This document shows, in pieces, positions 61,578 to 64,000 of a DNA stretch of 64,000 nucleotides. The stretch's first letter is position 1. Each line of letters opens with the position of its first letter. The translations under genes and the position numbers were made by a program. The notes under the pieces were generated by a model. The model did no database searches, was not told where the DNA came from, and saw only the letters and a list, made by a program, of their open reading frames with translations. Source of the stretch: Micromonospora halotolerans (lineage in GTDB: Bacteria; Actinomycetota; Actinomycetes; Mycobacteriales; Micromonosporaceae); assembly GCF_032108445.1 (NCBI RefSeq), contig NZ_CP134876.1:6200001-6264000 (forward strand), given 5' to 3'.

Positions 61578-63509
61578 TCAGCCGACGGTGTCCAGCGGCA
61601 GCCTGAGCCCGAGTCGGCCGCCGATCGGGAGGTTCTGCTCCTGGATCAGGGCCAGTTCGGTGGCGGACAGGGCGCGGCGGTAGACGCGTACCTCGTCCAG
61701 CGTGCCGCGGAAGCGGTCCACGCCGTCCAGGCGCTGTCCGATGTGAAGCCCTTGGATGCCGAACTCCTGACCGAGGGTCACCGAGCCGGCCGGCGCCGCC
61801 GCCGACGAGACCTGAACGCCGTCCACCAGCAGCCTGAGCTGCCCGTCCGCCCGCTGGAGCACGACAAAGTGCCACTGCCCGTCGTTATACGCGCTCGGCG
61901 ACTGCACCGTGACGTTGTACCGGCCGACCGAGAGGATCGCGCGGATGCGACTGCTCGCCGGCTCGGCCCGCAGCCATACTGCAGGCGGGTTGGTGCCCGA
62001 GTTCACCCGGTAGAACCACAGGATCGAGTGCGCGCCGGTCTTCTCCGAGTACCGGATCCACGTGCTCAGCGTGAAGTCGTCCCCGCCGAGGTCGATCGAC
62101 CGGTCGAACGGCACCTCCACCCGATCGTCCACTCGGTCGAGTGCCAGCCCGTTGCCGAACCGGCCGTCGGTGACCTGGGCGCCACCGCGGACGTAGGCGT
62201 CGTTGCGGTGGGGCGACTCGTCAGGCGTCCGCGGTCCGGGTGCCGGCGGTGCGGGAATGCCGGGCGGAATGCCGTTCGGGGTGTCGAGGTACGCCTCGTT
62301 GAACCGGGCGAACCGGATCGTCTCGTACGGGCTGACTGCGCCGGCCTCGTACATCAGTGCCGCCTCGTCACCGTCGAGGCGCAGCATGTCCGAGTAGGCC
62401 GTGGGACCCCAGTAGAAGACCTTGCCCTCGTTCCAGGTCTCGAAGCTGCGCCCCTCGTCGTAGGACGAGCGGATGCCCAGCGCCTCACGGGCGCTGGGGT
62501 GCAGCGGGGAGGAGAAGAGAATGCGGTCATCGCTGAATCGCAGCAGGGAGCCCTGGACGTCGGTCGTGGCGAGGGCCGGCATGGTGCGGAAGGGAGCATC
62601 CCACGTCTCGCCGCCGTCGCTGCTGATCGCGTACGCCCGGTTGCCCGGGTCGGTGCCGCGCTCGCGGGCCGACGCGTAGATCCGTCCGTCGGTGAGCTCT
62701 ACGACGGTGACCTCCTGCGCGATGACCCCACCGTCGTCGCGGAACGTCTCCGCACCAATGTTCCAGGTCACCCCGCTGTCATCGCTGTAGAGCAGATGCG
62801 TGCCGTAGACATGCTTGCCGACCCGGTCCCAGCTTTCGAAGCTCGCCCCGACCACCAGCCGGCCGGCGTGTGCCCCCCGCTGAAGCTGGATCCCGTGCAT
62901 CGGCCCGGTGGCGTACCAGAAGTTCCACTCCGGGCGCTTGCCCTCGGTCATCTCGCGGGCGGCCGACCAGGTTGCCCCGTTGTCGTCGCTGAACTGCACC
63001 CACGGGTCGCGGTCACAGCCATTGGAGCACGGCTCGGGACCGTTGTGCGTGCTCACCACCACGACGCGCCCAGTGGTCCGGTCGACGATCGGCACTGGGT
63101 TGCCGTGGGTCTCGCCGTTGCCCTCGGAGACCACTTGCAGCGGCCCCCAGGTCCGGCCGCCGTCGGCGGAGCGGCGCAGCACGAGGTCGATGTCCTCGTC
63201 GTCGCCGCAGTCCTTCACCCGCCCCTCGGCGAAGGCCAGAATCATCCCGTTCTTCGCTCGCACCACTGCCGGAATGCGAAAACAGGCGTATCCGAAGTCT
63301 CCGCGCTGGTAGAGCACTTGCTCGTCGACGTGCGGTTCACTGGTCTGGCTCTCGCCGGCCGCCGTGCTCGTGCCCGTGGAAGCGGGTTCCGCGCGCGCGG
63401 GGCCGGCGAGCATGCTGAGGACGACGCCGGCCAGGGTCAGCACCGCCCCGAAGCCACGGTAGCGGCGGCGTGAGCTGGTCAGACCCTCCGGCGAATACCC
63501 ATCGTTCAT
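61578..63509 (-). CDS. Secreted GH33 sialidase with LamG domain (second copy)
   Basis: ATG 63509 with GGAGGG 9 bases upstream; 643 residues. A signal sequence (GFGAVLTLAGVVLSMLAGP) starts near residue 22. FRIP motif ACFRIPAVV, Asp boxes SADGGRTWG, SDDNGATWS, SDDSGVTWN and SSDGGETWD, then a Pro linker and a LamG domain (VDDRVEVPFDRSIDLGG, VLQRADGQLRLLVDGVQV). Same domain order and linker sequence (EAYLDTPNG) as the sialidase at 46574, clearly a duplicate, with different loops that may alter linkage preference. Confidence 0.93.
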   Translation of the reverse strand: MNDGYSPEGLTSSRRRYRGFGAVLTLAGVVLSMLAGPARAEPASTGTSTAAGESQTSEPHVDEQVLYQRGDFGYACFRIPAVVRAKNGMILAFAEGRVKDCGDDEDIDLVLRRSADGGRTWGPLQVVSEGNGETHGNPVPIVDRTTGRVVVVSTHNGPEPCSNGCDRDPWVQFSDDNGATWSAAREMTEGKRPEWNFWYATGPMHGIQLQRGAHAGRLVVGASFESWDRVGKHVYGTHLLYSDDSGVTWNIGAETFRDDGGVIAQEVTVVELTDGRIYASARERGTDPGNRAYAISSDGGETWDAPFRTMPALATTDVQGSLLRFSDDRILFSSPLHPSAREALGIRSSYDEGRSFETWNEGKVFYWGPTAYSDMLRLDGDEAALMYEAGAVSPYETIRFARFNEAYLDTPNGIPPGIPAPPAPGPRTPDESPHRNDAYVRGGAQVTDGRFGNGLALDRVDDRVEVPFDRSIDLGGDDFTLSTWIRYSEKTGAHSILWFYRVNSGTNPPAVWLRAEPASSRIRAILSVGRYNVTVQSPSAYNDGQWHFVVLQRADGQLRLLVDGVQVSSAAAPAGSVTLGQEFGIQGLHIGQRLDGVDRFRGTLDEVRVYRRALSATELALIQEQNLPIGGRLGLRLPLDTVG

Positions 63510-63592
63510 CTCCTCGCACCCTCCATCAGAGTCGTGCGCCCCGTTGTCCACTCGGGATGGCTCCGGGCGACCGGATGCGTCGCCGAGGTGGA

Positions 63593-63612
63593 TACGTAGG
63601 ACGTGGGATGTC
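63593..63612. promoter_or_regulatory. Candidate double GntR operator upstream of sialidase 2
   Basis: GACGTGGGATGTC at 63600-63612 is an exact match to GACRT-N3-AYGTC. TACGTAGGACGTG at 63593-63605 overlaps at the same 7-bp offset as at 46403 and 50676 (11/13). Confidence 0.7.
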
Positions 63613-63624
63613 ATGTTGCCGAAA

Positions 63625-63638
63625 CGATACGCGTATCG
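63625..63638. promoter_or_regulatory. Perfect palindrome CGATACGCGTATCG
   Basis: A 14-bp perfect palindrome with a central CG, typical of LacI-family operators, between the divergent sialidase and beta-galactosidase genes. No LacI gene is in the window. Confidence 0.5.
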
Positions 63639-63662
63639 ACGGGGGCGGACAAGCACCCTTGA

Positions 63663-64000
<338 letters not shown>

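Overview
The window is a high-GC actinobacterial chromosome segment. Frequent GTG and TTG starts, GGAGG-type ribosome sites, many ATGA/GTGA stop-start overlaps, proline/alanine-rich exported proteins and PASTA-less Ser/Thr kinases fit a filamentous actinomycete, probably Micromonosporaceae. That placement is inference. No rRNA, tRNA or CRISPR array was recognised.

Region 1 (about 1-16.4 kb, all genes on the minus strand) looks like a defence island. In transcription order it holds an HTH-N6-adenine methyltransferase with an altered catalytic motif, a complete type I restriction-modification set (hsdM-hsdS-hsdR, joined by 4-bp overlaps), a two-helix membrane protein, a Ser/Thr kinase with a TPR-like tail, and a 57-residue protein coupled to the kinase by an ATGA overlap. 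A multidomain EVE/Mrr-N-like, winged-helix, CBS-pair, HEPN protein follows, then a PD-(D/E)xK nuclease-like protein and a TerB-like protein with a glycine-rich membrane tail that runs off the left edge. An IS5-family element sits exactly at the stop codon of the HEPN gene, and an IS21 transposase relic lies further on.

Region 2 (16.5-23.8 kb, plus strand) has a DUF4352-type lipoprotein, a repeat-containing membrane protein and an RNase H-like protein. These are followed by an SMC/Rad50-like ATPase with a CPVC hook, a 134-residue helical partner and a DUF4190-type membrane protein, the last three joined by overlaps. This is a second candidate defence or DNA-processing module. Small unknown genes follow.

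Region 3 (23.8-43.5 kb) is mixed. It has two LiaS/NarL-like two-component systems, a second Ser/Thr kinase, more DUF4352-type proteins, a histidine phosphatase, an ECF sigma factor divergent from a SnoaL-SDR-MFS operon, and many gene remnants (two ATP-dependent DNA ligase tails, a GH35 tail, a LysR tail and others).

Region 4 (43.8-64 kb) is a glycan-scavenging locus, probably for sialoglycans. It contains two GH33 sialidases with LamG domains, a tandem SGNH esterase, two FadR-type GntR regulators, an oligopeptide-type ABC importer in which the second permease is fused to an ATPase, two dihydrodipicolinate synthase/N-acetylneuraminate lyase-family enzymes, a CE7 esterase and the start of a GH42 beta-galactosidase. 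A palindrome, GACRT-N3-AYGTC, recurs in front of the sialidases, both regulators, the importer and the galactosidase, which suggests one regulon. An IS607-family tnpA-tnpB element interrupts the block.
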